Of a stretch of 64,000 nucleotides of DNA, positions 50,140 through 61,347 are shown one piece after another. The number at the start of each line of letters is the position of its first letter. The first letter of the stretch is position 1. The stretch comes from Erwinia sp. 198 (GTDB lineage Bacteria > Pseudomonadota > Gammaproteobacteria > Enterobacterales > Enterobacteriaceae): the NCBI RefSeq assembly GCF_003937915.1, contig NZ_RHUM01000004.1, forward strand, positions 99,840-163,839, read 5' to 3'. The notes beneath the pieces were generated by a model. It was given only the letters and a program-made list of their open reading frames with translations. It was not told the origin of the DNA and made no database searches. The position numbers and the translations under genes are program-made.

Positions 50140-50938
50140 AGCCTTTTTTCAGCAGGTCCGGCAAATTGCCTTCGCCATACAGGTGCAGTGCGCCCACGGC
50201 CACCACATACTCCCCTGGCGGCAACGCCGTCAGATCCTGCCGCCAGCGCTGGTTGCGCTGCAGCATCAGCACCTCGTTTAACGCGCTGTTAAAAGTCCCG
50301 GGCAGGGCCGGTCGGCTGTCCGCAGGGGGCGATTCCAGCCACCAGCCAATCATCGTTTGCAGCAGGCGCGCGTTAGTGTGCCAGTGCTGCAGCGTATCCT
50401 GCAGCAGCGACAGGCCGTTATTGGGCAGCGCTTTCAACAGATCCAGCTGCGCCTGCGGCCCTTCCAGCTCGATGATTTCTTTCCCCTGCGCTTTGGCGGC
50501 GCTCAGCAGCTGGAAATCGATACCGTAATCGGCCCGTAGTCCAAGACGCTGAGCCTGCTGCGCCTGCAGCATTAAGGCTATCTGCCAGGCGGGCAGTCGA
50601 TCGATAACTTCTGCGTCAATAGCGACCTCGCGGCAGACACGCTGAAGCTCCTCCCGCTCCCGCTCGCTAAGGCGCTCCGCCAGCGGTGCGCAGATTTCAC
50701 TGGCGCTAAAAGGCGAAGCACCCGAGGTAATATCCGCCTCCACAATCAGCGCATCGGCCCGCGCCAGTTTTTTTTGCAGCGCCGCCGGAAGCGGCATCAT
50801 GTTTTGCGTGCCCATATGAATACTGCCCACCAGATGCAGATGGCGGGCGCCGAGCGCCATATCCTGCGCCGGATAGGCATAGCTAATGGGCGAAAGTTTG
50901 CGCCACAGCGCGACAGCCTTTTGCAGTAATTTTCCCAT
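50138..50938 (-). CDS. ybaP: TraB/GumN-family protein YbaP
   Basis: 266-residue TraB/GumN-fold protein, thought to be a haem- or metal-dependent peptidase-like family, function in bacteria unknown. Conserved LVGSIHMGT, IVEADI, and C-terminal VVAVGALHLYGEGNLPDLL with the GxxH motif. No clear signal peptide in the chosen start (MGKLLQKAVALWRKL). glsA and ybaT, which follow in E. coli, are missing. Confidence 0.9.
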   Translation of the reverse strand: MGKLLQKAVALWRKLSPISYAYPAQDMALGARHLHLVGSIHMGTQNMMPLPAALQKKLARADALIVEADITSGASPFSASEICAPLAERLSEREREELQRVCREVAIDAEVIDRLPAWQIALMLQAQQAQRLGLRADYGIDFQLLSAAKAQGKEIIELEGPQAQLDLLKALPNNGLSLLQDTLQHWHTNARLLQTMIGWWLESPPADSRPALPGTFNSALNEVLMLQRNQRWRQDLTALPPGEYVVAVGALHLYGEGNLPDLLKKG

Positions 50939-51025
50939 AGGCTCCGCTCCGTTAGTTTCCCTTATGCTAACGGTTTAGCCCACCGAAGGACAGACGGAGA
51001 CCGGGCTTTCAGACAAGACCGTGCG

Positions 51026-53527
51026 TCACTTTGGCGGCTGATAGCGAAGCAGGCGGTTGGCGTTGCTGACCACGGTTACCGAAGAGAGCGCCATCGCGGC
51101 GCCGGCCACGACCGGGCTGAGCAGGGTGCCGGTTAACGGATAGAGCACGCCAGCCGCAATCGGGATGCCGCAGGCGTTATAGATAAACGCCCCCAGCAGG
51201 TTCTGCTTCATATTGCGCAGCGTCGCTTTTGCCACGGCCAGCGCGGCCACCACGGCATGCAGATCGTGACGCATCAGCGTGATCCCCGCCGTCTCAATCG
51301 CCACGTCGCTGCCGCTGCCAATAGCGATACCTACATCCGCCTGCGCCAGCGCCGGTGCGTCGTTAATGCCGTCGCCAATCATCGCCACGCTGGCTCCCTG
51401 CTGCTGTAGCTTTTTAATCGCTTCGGCTTTCCCGTCCGGCAAGACCCCGGCAATAACGTCATCGATTCCGGCTTCGCTGGCAATAGCCTGCGCGGTGATT
51501 TCATTGTCGCCCGTCAGCATCACTAACCGATAGCCCTGCTCACGCAGCCGCTGCAGCGTGGCGACGCTTTCCTCACGCAGAGCATCGCGCAGGAAAAAGA
51601 TTGCCTTAAGCTGGCTGCCCACCGCCAGCAGCACCGGCGTCATTCCTTTCCCGGCCTGAGAGGCGATCGCCTTGTCCATTTCCTCCCCAACCACGTTGTG
51701 TTGCGCCATCAGCGTACGATTGCCCAGCCGCCAGGTTTCGCCCTGGATCTGGCCGCTGACGCCCAGGCCGCCCAGCGTGCGAAAGCTGGTAACCTCGGGC
51801 AAAGCAGCCTGACCGGCGCGCTCGATAATGGCGCGGGCCAACGGATGCTGCGAGCCTTGCTCCAGCGCGGCCGCCAGCGAGAGCGCCTGCTGCTCGTCGG
51901 CACCGTTAAACAAGCGGATGGCCACCACCTGCGGTTTGCCTTCCGTTAGCGTACCGGTTTTATCAAAAACCAGCGTATCCAACGTGCTGGCGCGCTGCAG
52001 CGCGTCCGCGTCCCGCACCAGCACGCCAAACTCGGCGGCCCGGCCCATCCCGGCGGTAAGCGACATCGGCGTTGCTAACCCAAGCGCGCAGGGACAGGCG
52101 ATGATCAGCACCGTCGTGGCAATAACCAGCGTATAAACCAGCTGCGGCGCAGGGCCGATGAAATACCAGACGGCCGCGCTCAGCAGCGCGACAGCAACCA
52201 CGGCGGGTACGAAAATCGCAGAAATTTTATCGACCAGACGACTGAGCTCGGGCTTGCTGCTTTGCGCCTGGCGAACCAGATTCACGATGCGCGACAGCGT
52301 GGTATTTTTTCCGACCGCGCTGGCGGTGAAAAGCACGCTGCCGTCCTGCATCACCGTGCCCGCGTGAACCTTGTCGCCCGCGCTTTTCTCCTGCGGCAGC
52401 GCTTCGCCGGTCAGCATCGCTTCATCCAGCCAGGCCTGGCCCTGGGTGATGACGCCATCAACGGGCACGCGATCGCCCGTGGTCAGGCGCAGCGTCATGC
52501 CAGGCGTCACTTCGCTGAGCGGCATCGCTTTCTCTTCACCGGCGATAACCACGCGGGCGGAAAGCGGGGTGAGATCTAATAATCGCTCCAGCGCCTGCGA
52601 AGAGCGCTGGCGCGCGCGCTGTTCAAGCATGTGGCCAAGATTAATCAGGCCAATAATCATTACGCTGGCTTCATAGTAAAGGTGGCGCGCTTCTGGCGGA
52701 AAAACGGCGGGCCAAAGGGTGACCGCGCTGGAATAGAGCCAGGCCGCCGCCGTGCCGAGCGCGACCAGCGTATCCATCGTCGCGCTGCCGTTCAGCAGGC
52801 TGCGCCAGGCGCTACGATAGAAATGGCCGCCCGCAACGACCATAATGACCAGCGTCACGGCGCCCAGCGTCAGCCAGGTGGCTCGGTTATCGGCAGTCAG
52901 CATCATGTTGTCGCCGAGCATTCCCCAGCCCATCAGGGGCAGGCCAAACGCCAGTGCCAGCAGCGCCTGCCAGCGAAAACGACGCATCGATTTAAGCGCC
53001 GTTTGCTGCTGTTTTTCGCGGCGCTCGCTTTCATCTTCGATAATTTCGGCATCGTAACCCGCGTTGCGCACTGCCTGAATCAGCGCCTCTGGCGAGACAT
53101 CGCCCATCACCAGCGCGCTGCGTTCCGCAAGATTTACCCGCGCCTGATGCGCGCCGGGCACCTGCTGCAGCGCATGCTCAACGCGACTGACGCAGCTGGC
53201 GCAGCTCATACCGCCAATTAACAGATGAAAGCTGTCATCGGTTGCCGGAAGCTGAGAGGGGGCCGCTGTCAGCGCTTCCGGCTGGGGATCTGATACTGTC
53301 AGCGGTTCAGGCTTTGGGTGCGCGTCGTCCGTCAGCGCGGCCTGATAGCCTGCCTCTTCCACCGCCGCGATAAGCGCCTGTGGTGCGGCGTCGCCGGTTA
53401 CGCGGGCTTCATCCAGAGATACCTCGGCCTGCTCCACATCATCCCGTTTCTCCAGCGTTTCTTTGACTCTTTTTATGCAATGACCGCAGGAAAGGCCGTC
53501 CAGTTTTAATACCGTTGTTTGTGACAT
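51026..53527 (-). CDS. copA: Copper-exporting P1B-type ATPase
   Basis: 833-residue Cu(I) exporter. Two heavy-metal domains with LSCGHC (about 12-17) and MSCASC (about 100). Eight membrane helices, the Cu-binding [10 protein letters not shown], phosphorylation DKTGT, and [10 protein letters not shown] hinge. Start ATG at 53527 follows AAAGGAG. Divergent from cueR with the CueR-controlled promoter between. Confidence 0.97.
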   Translation of the reverse strand: MSQTTVLKLDGLSCGHCIKRVKETLEKRDDVEQAEVSLDEARVTGDAAPQALIAAVEEAGYQAALTDDAHPKPEPLTVSDPQPEALTAAPSQLPATDDSFHLLIGGMSCASCVSRVEHALQQVPGAHQARVNLAERSALVMGDVSPEALIQAVRNAGYDAEIIEDESERREKQQQTALKSMRRFRWQALLALAFGLPLMGWGMLGDNMMLTADNRATWLTLGAVTLVIMVVAGGHFYRSAWRSLLNGSATMDTLVALGTAAAWLYSSAVTLWPAVFPPEARHLYYEASVMIIGLINLGHMLEQRARQRSSQALERLLDLTPLSARVVIAGEEKAMPLSEVTPGMTLRLTTGDRVPVDGVITQGQAWLDEAMLTGEALPQEKSAGDKVHAGTVMQDGSVLFTASAVGKNTTLSRIVNLVRQAQSSKPELSRLVDKISAIFVPAVVAVALLSAAVWYFIGPAPQLVYTLVIATTVLIIACPCALGLATPMSLTAGMGRAAEFGVLVRDADALQRASTLDTLVFDKTGTLTEGKPQVVAIRLFNGADEQQALSLAAALEQGSQHPLARAIIERAGQAALPEVTSFRTLGGLGVSGQIQGETWRLGNRTLMAQHNVVGEEMDKAIASQAGKGMTPVLLAVGSQLKAIFFLRDALREESVATLQRLREQGYRLVMLTGDNEITAQAIASEAGIDDVIAGVLPDGKAEAIKKLQQQGASVAMIGDGINDAPALAQADVGIAIGSGSDVAIETAGITLMRHDLHAVVAALAVAKATLRNMKQNLLGAFIYNACGIPIAAGVLYPLTGTLLSPVVAGAAMALSSVTVVSNANRLLRYQPPK

Positions 53528-53565
53528 AAAAACTCCTTTGCTTAGTCGGAATAGTGTCAGGATTA

Positions 53566-53596
53566 AGGATAAACCTTCCATTAAGGGGAGGGTCAA
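53566..53596 (-). promoter_or_regulatory. CueR-controlled copA promoter
   Basis: On the minus strand: -35 TTGACC (53596-53591), then 19 bases, then -10 TATCCT. The long spacer contains the dyad CCTCCCCTT / ATGGAAGG, close to the E. coli copA site. A 19-base spacer is the hallmark of MerR-family activation. Confidence 0.9.
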
Positions 53597-53680
53597 GCTT
53601 GTCTCTGCCCGGCACGAACAATTTTAGTCCCGCCGTGAAGAGTGTTAAAATTAAGCGACAGCAGACAGGCGGATCCCTAT

Positions 53681-54091
53681 ATGAACATTAGCGATGTAGC
53701 TAAAAAAACCGGGCTGACCAGCAAAGCCATCCGATTTTATGAGGAAAAAGGGTTGTTGACCGCGCCTTCGCGCGGCGAGAACGGCTATCGCCACTACACG
53801 AACAAACATCTGGAGGAGCTGACGCTGCTGCGCCAGTCGCGCCAGGTCGGCTTTAGCCTGGAAGAGTGCCGTGAAATGCTGTTGCTCTTCCACAATCCGC
53901 AGCGCCATAGCGCCGAGGTAAAAGCCAGAACGCTGAATAAAGTGGCGGAAATCGAAGCGCACATCAGCGAACTGAACCTGATGCGCGAGCGGCTGCTGGC
54001 GCTGGCGGCCAGCTGTCCGGGCGATGAGGGCGCCGATTGCCCTATTATGAATAACCTGGCGGGATGCTGCCACGAGGGCAATGGGTTTTAA
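53681..54091 (+). CDS. cueR: Copper-responsive MerR-family activator CueR
   Basis: 136 residues. [20 protein letters not shown] forms the winged helix. The Cu(I)-binding loop CPGDEGADC carries the two cysteines, and a C-terminal CC pair follows. ATG at 53681; an upstream frame to 53642 is not supported. Senses Cu(I) and turns on copA. Confidence 0.97.
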   Translation: MNISDVAKKTGLTSKAIRFYEEKGLLTAPSRGENGYRHYTNKHLEELTLLRQSRQVGFSLEECREMLLLFHNPQRHSAEVKARTLNKVAEIEAHISELNLMRERLLALAASCPGDEGADCPIMNNLAGCCHEGNGF

Positions 54092-54150
54092 GCCGGCGCG
54101 AAAAATAACGGAGAGGCGAAGCGGTGGAAGCTTCGCCTACGTAGGGCCGA

Positions 54151-54322
54151 TTGCTAAGGCGCTTTTCATCAGGGCAAATCGCCGGGCATCCTGGCGGCCT
54201 GTAAAAAACTGTACGGGCTAGGCCGCTCACTTATCGCCTTTGCCAGCAAATTACTAAAGCTCCTTTCGCCTGTGTAGAGCAAATCGCCAGGGCGGCCTGC
54301 AAAAAGCGCGGCGGGCTACGCC
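54151..54322. repeat. Imperfect direct repeat, two copies, downstream of cueR
   Basis: Copy A (about 54151-54226) and copy B (about 54251-54322) share TTRCTAARGC, then GCAAATCGCC, then GGCGGCCTG with AAAAA, then CGGGCTA and CGCC-like ends, with small indels. No gene is present between cueR and ybbJ. Origin unknown. Confidence 0.5.
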
Positions 54323-54324
54323 AT

Positions 54325-54789
54325 TTAATCATTGTCCGCCTCTCGCCTGACGATCCGCAGCGTAATCCCTTCTACCGCCACCACCGTAACCGGCGTACCG
54401 GCAGGGAGATTTTCCGTAGCCTGGACGCGCCAGCTGCTGTCACCAACGCGAATATGGCCTACACCGTCGTGCAGCGCTTCCTCCAGCCTTAGTGCAGAGC
54501 CAATCAGCTGGCTGCCGCGCTGGTTAAGCGAGGAGGGCGGCCGTTGGCGATCCCGGCCGCGCAGCCAGCTGTACCACCACAGCGCGGAAAGAATAGTGAG
54601 GATGGCAAAGCATAAACCCTGCCACTCCCAGGGCAGCGGCACCAGCCAGACCAGCAGGCTGACCAGCACGGCGGCGACGCCGCTCCAGAGCAGATAGCCG
54701 CTGGCGCCCAGCATTTCTGCCGCAAGCAGGATGCCGCCCAGCGTCAGCCACAGCCAGGCAGGATTGGCGAACAGTTCGCTCGCCATCAT
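54325..54789 (-). CDS. ybbJ: NfeD-family membrane protein YbbJ
   Basis: 154 residues. Two or three N-terminal membrane helices ([20 protein letters not shown]) and a C-terminal OB-fold ([20 protein letters not shown] to [13 protein letters not shown]). Partner of the SPFH protein QmcA. The start overlaps the qmcA stop; two adjacent ATG codons are possible. Confidence 0.93.
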   Translation of the reverse strand: MMASELFANPAWLWLTLGGILLAAEMLGASGYLLWSGVAAVLVSLLVWLVPLPWEWQGLCFAILTILSALWWYSWLRGRDRQRPPSSLNQRGSQLIGSALRLEEALHDGVGHIRVGDSSWRVQATENLPAGTPVTVVAVEGITLRIVRREADND

Positions 54790-55700
54790 CCTTGCCTGTC
54801 TTTTTTGGTTTCCTTCAGCAGCTCGGCGATGCCGGCGACCGAACCGATCAGGCTTGACGATTCCAGCGGCATCATAATCATTTTGCTGCTTTGCGAGGTG
54901 CCAATCTTCTGCAGCGCATCGGTGTATTTCTGCGCCACGAAGTAGTTGATGGCCTGAATATCCCCGGCGGCGATGGCTTCTGAAACCATTTTGGTGGCGC
55001 GCGCTTCTGCTTCCGCGCTGCGTTCCCTTGCCTCGGCCTGCAGGAAAGCCGACTGTCGCTCGCCCTCCGCTTTCAGGATCTGTGACTGCTTCTCGCCTTC
55101 CGCGCGCAGGATCGCGGCCTGGCGGACGCCTTCCGCTTCCAGAATATCGGCGCGCTTGGTACGTTCCGCCTTCATCTGCGCGTTCATAGAGGCAATCAGC
55201 TCGGCCGGCGGCCGCACATCGCGAATTTCAATGCGGGTAATTTTGACGCCCCACGGGTTGGTCGCTTCATCCACGATACGCAGCAGCCGGGTGTTGATGT
55301 TATCGCGCTGCGACAGCATCTCGTCCAGCTCCATTGAGCCCAGTACGGTACGCATATTGGTCATGGTTAAATTAACGATAGCCAGCTCAAGGTTGCTGAC
55401 CTCGTAGGCCGCGCGCGGCGAGTCGATTACCTGAATAAAGCAGACGGCGTCGATAGTCACGCTGGCGTTATCTTTCGAGATGATTTCCTGCGAGGGGATA
55501 TCCAGCACCTGTTCCATCATGTTGATCTTGCGACCAACGCGATCCATAAAGGGCACCAGAAGGTTAAGGCCGGGCTGCAGCGTTTTGGTGTAGCGGCCAA
55601 AACGTTCGACCGTCCATTGGTAGCCCTGCGGCACAATTTTGATGCCGGACCAGACAATCACCAGCGCGACAAGAATAATAACGGGAATAACAGTCAACAT
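54786..55700 (-). CDS. qmcA: SPFH/band-7 membrane protein QmcA
   Basis: 304 residues. One N-terminal helix ([18 protein letters not shown]), the band-7 domain ([18 protein letters not shown] on), and a long coiled coil rich in Ala, Glu and Arg ([20 protein letters not shown]). Flotillin-like scaffold, and a suppressor of htpX ftsH defects in E. coli. ATG 55700 follows CGGAGG. Operon with ybbJ. Confidence 0.96.
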   Translation of the reverse strand: MLTVIPVIILVALVIVWSGIKIVPQGYQWTVERFGRYTKTLQPGLNLLVPFMDRVGRKINMMEQVLDIPSQEIISKDNASVTIDAVCFIQVIDSPRAAYEVSNLELAIVNLTMTNMRTVLGSMELDEMLSQRDNINTRLLRIVDEATNPWGVKITRIEIRDVRPPAELIASMNAQMKAERTKRADILEAEGVRQAAILRAEGEKQSQILKAEGERQSAFLQAEARERSAEAEARATKMVSEAIAAGDIQAINYFVAQKYTDALQKIGTSQSSKMIMMPLESSSLIGSVAGIAELLKETKKDRQG

Positions 55701-55752
55701 ATAACCTCCGGGTTGTTTAAAAACGGGCTGATCCATTCAGCCCGGAGCTTTG

Positions 55753-56610
55753 TTAGTAAAGCAGGGAATAAAGTTGGCGACGGTATTTTGCGGCCAGCGC
55801 ATCGCCCGTGCCCAGCGCCGCCAGGATCTCTTGCAGGATCTTGCGCGCCTGGCCGTTTGCCGCACCAAGATCTTTCTGCAGATGGCTGAACAGCAGCGCC
55901 AGCGCCTCTTCGTTGCGGCCGACCTGATGCAGCTGAACGGCCAGTTTGGTCGCCAGTTCAGCGTTGCCGGGATCGGCATCAATTTGCTGCTGCAGCTGCT
56001 GAATTTCCGGCGTATCGGCCGCCTGCTTCAGCAGGTCGATTTGGGCGATCAGCCCCTGATAGCGGGTATCTTTATCCTGTAACGGCACCACGTCCAGCAC
56101 TGCCTGCGCTTCATCGCTGCGGTTCAGGCTGATTAACACCTCGGCCAGCAGAAAGCCCATTTCACTGTTTTGATTACTTAACTGCCAGGCTTCTTTCAGC
56201 AGCGGCAGCGCTTCCAGCGGCTTACCTTCCTCCATCAGCTGCATCGCCTGCTGCGCCTTCAGCTCTTCTTCTTTCGGCAGCACCTTGTGCAGCAGCGCAC
56301 GCACGGCCTCTTCCGGCTGCGGGCCCTGGAAACCGTCTACCGGCTGACCGTTCTGGAACAGGTAAACGGTAGGGATGGCGCGCAGGCCAAACTGCTGGGC
56401 AACGGCAGGCTCCGCGTCGCAGTCCAGCTCGGCAAGGATAAACTGACCGGCATACTCCTGCGCCAGGCGCTCCAGCAGCGGCGTCAGCTCCTGACAGTGC
56501 TGGCTACGCGCAGACCAAAAGTAAAACAGCACGGGGATCTGCATTGACTGCTCAAGCGTCTGATGCAGGTTGCTTTCGTTAATAGTGACAATAGCAGCTT
56601 GTGATGACAT
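55753..56610 (-). CDS. cnoX: Chaperedoxin CnoX (YbbN)
   Basis: 285 residues. Thioredoxin fold with the atypical motif SQHC in [11 protein letters not shown] (no CxxC), then TPR repeats to the C-terminus [10 protein letters not shown], the tail that docks on GroEL. Protects proteins under oxidative (bleach) stress. E. coli has the same SxxC motif. Confidence 0.95.
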   Translation of the reverse strand: MSSQAAIVTINESNLHQTLEQSMQIPVLFYFWSARSQHCQELTPLLERLAQEYAGQFILAELDCDAEPAVAQQFGLRAIPTVYLFQNGQPVDGFQGPQPEEAVRALLHKVLPKEEELKAQQAMQLMEEGKPLEALPLLKEAWQLSNQNSEMGFLLAEVLISLNRSDEAQAVLDVVPLQDKDTRYQGLIAQIDLLKQAADTPEIQQLQQQIDADPGNAELATKLAVQLHQVGRNEEALALLFSHLQKDLGAANGQARKILQEILAALGTGDALAAKYRRQLYSLLY

Positions 56611-56682
56611 GAATTCGTCTCTTTATTCCGGGTTTCTTACTTTATTGGGGCGGATGCTTTGGCTTCAAGGTTTTGTTGGCGT

Positions 56683-57462
56683 CTACGCCGGTTTACCGCG
56701 CAAAATGCGATCCAGCATCCGGCCCGGCAAAATACGTCGCAGCAGCGTGATGGCGTGAGCGACCACCGTTACAGGATAGCGTAAACGAGGGCGCGGGCTC
56801 TCCAGCGCGTGACGCAGCTTCGGCAGGATCGCCTCCGGCGGCAACGTAAAGCGGGCGGCAATACCGGGATTTTCTACCGGTTTCTCCCGTTCGGCCTGAT
56901 TCACATTGTCGGTAAAACGGGTTTTGATCGGGCCTGGTTCAATCAGGCTGACCTGAACGCCGCTGCCGTGCAGCTCCATGCGCAGCGTGTCGGACCAGGC
57001 TTCCAGCGCATATTTGCTGGCCGCGTAGGCACCGCGCCCCGGCGTGGCGATCAGGCCCATTACCGAGCTGGTGTTGATAATGCGCGCGTCGCCGCTGGCG
57101 CGCAAAGCGGGCAGCAGCAGCATCGTCAGCTGATGGGTGCCGAAAAAATTGGTGGCGAACTGCTGTTCCATCTGTTGACGGCTAATTGCGGTAAGCGGGC
57201 CGTAAACGCCATAGCCGCCGTTATTAAACAGCGCGAAGATCCGGTTATCGCTTAAAGCAAGGATCTGCTCTGCCGCACGGATAACGCTTTCGCTGCTGTT
57301 CAGATCCATTTCGACGCCGGTAAAACCCAGCTCGTCCATGCGCTGTACGTCTTCCGGTTTACGGCAGACGGCCAGAATACGGTAGCCGCGTCGCAGCAGA
57401 TCGTTGGCGGCGGCCAGGCCGATCCCGCTGGAGCAGCCGGTGATAACAACTGTTTTTTGCAT
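56683..57462 (-). CDS. ybbO: Short-chain dehydrogenase YbbO
   Basis: 259 residues, NADP(H)-dependent SDR. Rossmann motif TGCSSGIGLA, NNGGYG, and catalytic Ser with YAASKYALE. E. coli YbbO reduces aldehydes. ATG 57462 with AGGT upstream. The longer frame to 57501 overlaps tesA and is not used. Confidence 0.93.
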   Translation of the reverse strand: MQKTVVITGCSSGIGLAAANDLLRRGYRILAVCRKPEDVQRMDELGFTGVEMDLNSSESVIRAAEQILALSDNRIFALFNNGGYGVYGPLTAISRQQMEQQFATNFFGTHQLTMLLLPALRASGDARIINTSSVMGLIATPGRGAYAASKYALEAWSDTLRMELHGSGVQVSLIEPGPIKTRFTDNVNQAEREKPVENPGIAARFTLPPEAILPKLRHALESPRPRLRYPVTVVAHAITLLRRILPGRMLDRILRGKPA

Positions 57463-57493
57463 AACTTTACCTGTACGCGATCTGCAATCTCGG

Positions 57494-58117
57494 TTACTCA
57501 TGGTTAACTAGCGGGGCCAGTACTTTTGCCATCCGATCGGCAATAAAGGGCTGCGCATCAGGGTTCGGGTGAATGCCGTCCTGCTGCATCCATTCCGGCT
57601 TCAGGTAGACCTGCTCCATAAAAAAGGGCAGCAGCGGCAGAGAAAACTCTTTCGCCAGTCTGGGGTAAACGTCGCTGAATGCTTCGGTGTAGCGACGGCC
57701 ATAGTTAGGCGGCAGGCGAACCTGCATCAGCAGCGGCTGTGCGCCGGCTGTTTTCACCAGGCGAATAATTTGCCGCAGTTCCTGCTCCAGCTGCTGAGGA
57801 GGAAAACCGCGTAGCCCGTCGTTGCCGCCCAGCTCTATCAGCACCCAGCGAGGCTGATGCTGTTGCAGCAAAGCGGGCAGGCGGGCCAGACCCTGCGCCG
57901 CCGTATCGCCGCTTATGCTACCGTTAATAATGACGGGAGATTTCTGCCATTTATCATTGAGTAACGCAGGCCAGGCGGCGCTGGCGGACATGCGATAGCC
58001 TGCGCTCAGGCTGTCGCCGAGCACCAGCAATTTGTCCGCCGCCGCCGCGCGCAGCGTCGTCAGAGCCAAAAACAACAGGATAAGGTAATGCCAGCGGAAA
58101 ACATTCTTGAAGTTCAT
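57494..58117 (-). CDS. tesA: Thioesterase I / lysophospholipase L1 TesA
   Basis: 207-residue periplasmic SGNH hydrolase. Signal peptide ends near LRAAA. GDSLS with the catalytic Ser, block GGNDG, and DGIHPN with Asp and His. Hydrolyses acyl-CoA, lysophospholipids and esters. Start ATG 58117, inside the divergent start region of ybbA (30-base overlap). Confidence 0.95.
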   Translation of the reverse strand: MNFKNVFRWHYLILLFLALTTLRAAAADKLLVLGDSLSAGYRMSASAAWPALLNDKWQKSPVIINGSISGDTAAQGLARLPALLQQHQPRWVLIELGGNDGLRGFPPQQLEQELRQIIRLVKTAGAQPLLMQVRLPPNYGRRYTEAFSDVYPRLAKEFSLPLLPFFMEQVYLKPEWMQQDGIHPNPDAQPFIADRMAKVLAPLVNHE

Positions 58118-58774
58118 CGTCTTAGTAAGTCCGTCGGTCAGGGTGAGCATCAGCTTTCCATCCTTACCGGAGTTGAGCTGGTTGTCAAACCGGCCGAGAC
58201 CATCGCGCTAATCGGCGAGTCCGGTTCCGGGAAGTCGACGCTGTTAGGGATCCTGGCCGGTCTGGACGACGGCAGCGAAGGCGAAGTTTTTCTGCTGGGG
58301 TCGCCTTTGCATCAGATGGATGAGGAACAGCGGGCAGCGCTGCGCGCTAAAAGCGTCGGCTTTGTGTTTCAGTCTTTCATGCTGGTGCCGACGCTGAACG
58401 CGCTGGAAAACGTGCAGCTGCCGGCGCTGCTGCGCGGCGAAAGCGACGCGCAAAGCCGCGAACAGGCGAAAAACCTGCTGGGTCAGCTGGGGCTTTCGGC
58501 GCGCCTGACCCATCTGCCGTCGCAGCTTTCCGGCGGCGAGCAGCAGCGTGTGGCGTTAGCTCGTGCCTTTAGCGGACGTCCGGCGCTGCTGTTCGCCGAT
58601 GAGCCGACCGGCAATCTCGATCGTCAGACGGGCGAACGTATTGTTGAACAGCTGTTTTCACTGAACCGCGATTTTGCCACCACGCTGATCCTGGTCACCC
58701 ATGACGAGCAGCTGGCCGCCCGCTGCGACCGCCGCTTAAGAATGCGCGATGGCAAGCTTCAGGAGGAAGTATGA
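58088..58774 (+). CDS. ybbA: ABC transporter ATP-binding protein YbbA
   Basis: 228 residues, LolD/MacB-type ATPase. Walker [10 protein letters not shown], signature LSGGEQQRV, Walker B LLFADEP. Coupled to ybbP by an ATGA overlap. Such pairs act as mechanotransmission or lipoprotein-release systems; the substrate is unknown. Confidence 0.95.
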   Translation: MPAENILEVHRLSKSVGQGEHQLSILTGVELVVKPAETIALIGESGSGKSTLLGILAGLDDGSEGEVFLLGSPLHQMDEEQRAALRAKSVGFVFQSFMLVPTLNALENVQLPALLRGESDAQSREQAKNLLGQLGLSARLTHLPSQLSGGEQQRVALARAFSGRPALLFADEPTGNLDRQTGERIVEQLFSLNRDFATTLILVTHDEQLAARCDRRLRMRDGKLQEEV

Positions 58775-61188
58775 TTTGGCGCTGGTTCTGGCGGGAATTG
58801 AAATCGCCTTCGCTGCTGATCGTCTGGCTGGCGCTAACGCTGGCGGCGGCCTGCGTACTGGCGCTGGGCTCGCTCAGCGACAGGATGGAGAAAGGGCTGA
58901 CCCAGCAAAGCCGGGACTATATGGCGGGAGACCGCACGCTGCAAAGCTCGCGCGAGGTGCCGCAAGCCTGGCTGGATGAGGCCCGCCGCGAAGGGTTGCA
59001 GGTGGGCCGTCAGCTGACGTTTATGACCATGACCTTCGCCAGCGACACGCCGCAGCTGGCTGCCGTAAAAGCCGTGGACGACCGCTATCCGATGTTCGGC
59101 CAGCTCGCTACCGAACCCGCCGGGCTGCGTCCCGTGGCGGGCACCGTGCTGGCCGCGCCGCGGCTGCTGGCGCTGCTGGACGTGAAGGCAGGCAGCAAGC
59201 TGGATGTGGGCGATGCCACGCTGCACGTAGCCGGCGAGGTCATTCAGGAACCCGATGCGGGGTTTAATCCCTTTCAGACCGCGCCGCGTCTGTTAATGAA
59301 CCTGGCGGATGTGGCAAAAACCGGCGCCATTCAGCCGGGAAGCCGGGTGACGTGGCGCTATAAGTTTGCCGGAACCGCTTCGCAGCTGGCGAACTACGAC
59401 CGCTTTATTGCGGCACGTATTCAGCCTGAACAGCGCTGGATCAGCGTGGAAAACTCAGAGGACGCTCTCGGCAAATCGATGCGGCGCGCACAGCAATTTT
59501 TACTGCTTTCAGCGCTGCTGACGCTGATGCTGGCGATTGCCGCCGTAGTTGTCGCCATGAACCACTACTGCCGCAGCCGTTACGATCTGGTTGCCGTGTT
59601 GAAAACGCTGGGCGCTAACAGAGCGGCCCTGCGCAAACTGATTGTCGGTCAGTGGCTGGCTGTGCTGCTGCTGGCGGCCCTTTGCGGCGGCATCATAGGG
59701 AAAGGCTTTGAGGCGCTGCTGCTGCAAATGCTGCGGCCGGTATTGCCGGGCGAACTGCCTGCGGCCAGTTTCTGGCCCTGGCTGTGGGCAACGGGATCGC
59801 TGTTTGCCATTTCTCTACTGGTTGGCCTGCGGCCCTGGCGGCTGTTGCTGGCTACTCAGCCGCTGCGGGTGCTGCGACGCGATGCCATCGCTTCCGTCTG
59901 GCCGCTGAAATTTTATCTTCCAATAATGGCGCTGACGATACTGGTTCTGCTTGCGCTGCTGGTGGGCAGCAGCAGGCTGCTCTGGGCGCTGATCGTCGGT
60001 ATTCTGCTGCTGACGCTGCTGCTGGGCGGGCTGGGGTGGGGCGCGTTGCTGTTACTGCGGCGGCTGCGCGTGCGTAACCTGGCTTTCCGGCTGGCGGTTA
60101 ACCGACTGCTGCGTCAGCCCTCGGCGACCTTCAGCCAGCTGGCTGCTTTTTCGCTTTCTTTTATGCTGCTGGCTCTGCTGCTGGTAATGCGCGGCGATCT
60201 GCTCGATCGCTGGCAGCAACAGCTGCCGCCCGACAGCCCTAATTATTTTCTGCTTAATTTAACCGGAGAGCAAATCTCGCCGGTGCGGGCTTTCCTGGAG
60301 CAGCATCATATCCAGCCGCAGACTTTTTATCCGATTGTCAGAGCGCGGCTAACCTCGATTAATCAGCAGCCTGCCGATCCGTCGCTGGATAACGCCCTGA
60401 ACCGCGAGCTTAACCTGACCTGGCTTGAAAAGCTGCCCGACCATAATCCGCTGGTTGCCGGCAGCTGGCCGCCCCGCCAGGGCGAAGTCTCGATAGAGGG
60501 AGCGCTGGCAGACAGGCTGGGCGTTAAGCCTGGCGATACGCTGACCTTCACCGGCGATACGCAAACCTTCTCCGCAAAAATCACCAGCCTGCGCAAAGTG
60601 GACTGGGAAAGCCTTAAGCCCAACTTTTTCTTTATCTTTCCGCCCGGCGCGCTGGATGGACAGCCGCAGACCTGGCTGACCAGCTTTCGTCTCGATGGTG
60701 ATAATGCACTGCTGGCGCAGCTGAATCGTGCCTTTCCTACGCTCAGCCTGCTGGATATCGGCACTATCCTGCGGCAAATAGGGCAGGTGCTGGCGCAGGT
60801 AAGCCAGGCGCTGGAAATTATGGTCGTGCTGGTCACCGCCTGCGGTATTTTACTGCTGCTGGCGCAGATACAGGTCGGGATGCATCAGCGCAGGCAGGAG
60901 CTGGTGGTCTGTCGAACGCTGGGCGCCGGTAAAAAACTGTTGAGGCAGACGCTATGGTGCGAGTTTGCGCTGCTGGGCTGCGTCTCCGGCATCGCCGCCA
61001 CGCTGGGCGCCGAGGCGGCGCTGTGGGGCCTGCAGCGTAAGGTCTTTGATTTCCCGTGGCAGCCCGACTATCTCCTGTGGGTAACGTTGCCTCTGGCCGG
61101 CACCTGTTTGCTGTCGCTGTGCGGCGGCTGGTTAGGCATAAGGTTACTTAAAGGAAAGGCATTGTTCAGAGGGTATAACGCAGCGTAG
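58771..61188 (+). CDS. ybbP: FtsX-like ABC permease YbbP
   Basis: 805 residues with a first helix near residue 20, a large periplasmic domain, and two FtsX blocks near residues 250-460 and 690-800 (QVGMHQRRQELVVCRTLG). Partner of YbbA. The rhs element and sel genes that follow in E. coli are replaced by the quorum-sensing pair here. Confidence 0.94.
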   Translation: MIWRWFWRELKSPSLLIVWLALTLAAACVLALGSLSDRMEKGLTQQSRDYMAGDRTLQSSREVPQAWLDEARREGLQVGRQLTFMTMTFASDTPQLAAVKAVDDRYPMFGQLATEPAGLRPVAGTVLAAPRLLALLDVKAGSKLDVGDATLHVAGEVIQEPDAGFNPFQTAPRLLMNLADVAKTGAIQPGSRVTWRYKFAGTASQLANYDRFIAARIQPEQRWISVENSEDALGKSMRRAQQFLLLSALLTLMLAIAAVVVAMNHYCRSRYDLVAVLKTLGANRAALRKLIVGQWLAVLLLAALCGGIIGKGFEALLLQMLRPVLPGELPAASFWPWLWATGSLFAISLLVGLRPWRLLLATQPLRVLRRDAIASVWPLKFYLPIMALTILVLLALLVGSSRLLWALIVGILLLTLLLGGLGWGALLLLRRLRVRNLAFRLAVNRLLRQPSATFSQLAAFSLSFMLLALLLVMRGDLLDRWQQQLPPDSPNYFLLNLTGEQISPVRAFLEQHHIQPQTFYPIVRARLTSINQQPADPSLDNALNRELNLTWLEKLPDHNPLVAGSWPPRQGEVSIEGALADRLGVKPGDTLTFTGDTQTFSAKITSLRKVDWESLKPNFFFIFPPGALDGQPQTWLTSFRLDGDNALLAQLNRAFPTLSLLDIGTILRQIGQVLAQVSQALEIMVVLVTACGILLLLAQIQVGMHQRRQELVVCRTLGAGKKLLRQTLWCEFALLGCVSGIAATLGAEAALWGLQRKVFDFPWQPDYLLWVTLPLAGTCLLSLCGGWLGIRLLKGKALFRGYNAA

Positions 61189-61189
61189 A

Positions 61190-61217
61190 ATAAAGGCCGA
61201 TATGTATCGGCCTTTAT
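61190..61217 (+). terminator. ybbP terminator
   Basis: ATAAAGGCCGAT and ATCGGCCTTTAT arms around a four-base loop, nearly symmetric. Confidence 0.8.
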
Positions 61218-61347
61218 CATTTATTTTCTTTCGTATTCTGAGGCGGCCGGGAACCTCCGAATCGTTTCGCCTGAGCGGTTTTGCTTTCCTGCGGGCTTTG
61301 ATAAAGGTCATAAATAACGTAGATAGTGGAATAGGGAAATAGCTGAA

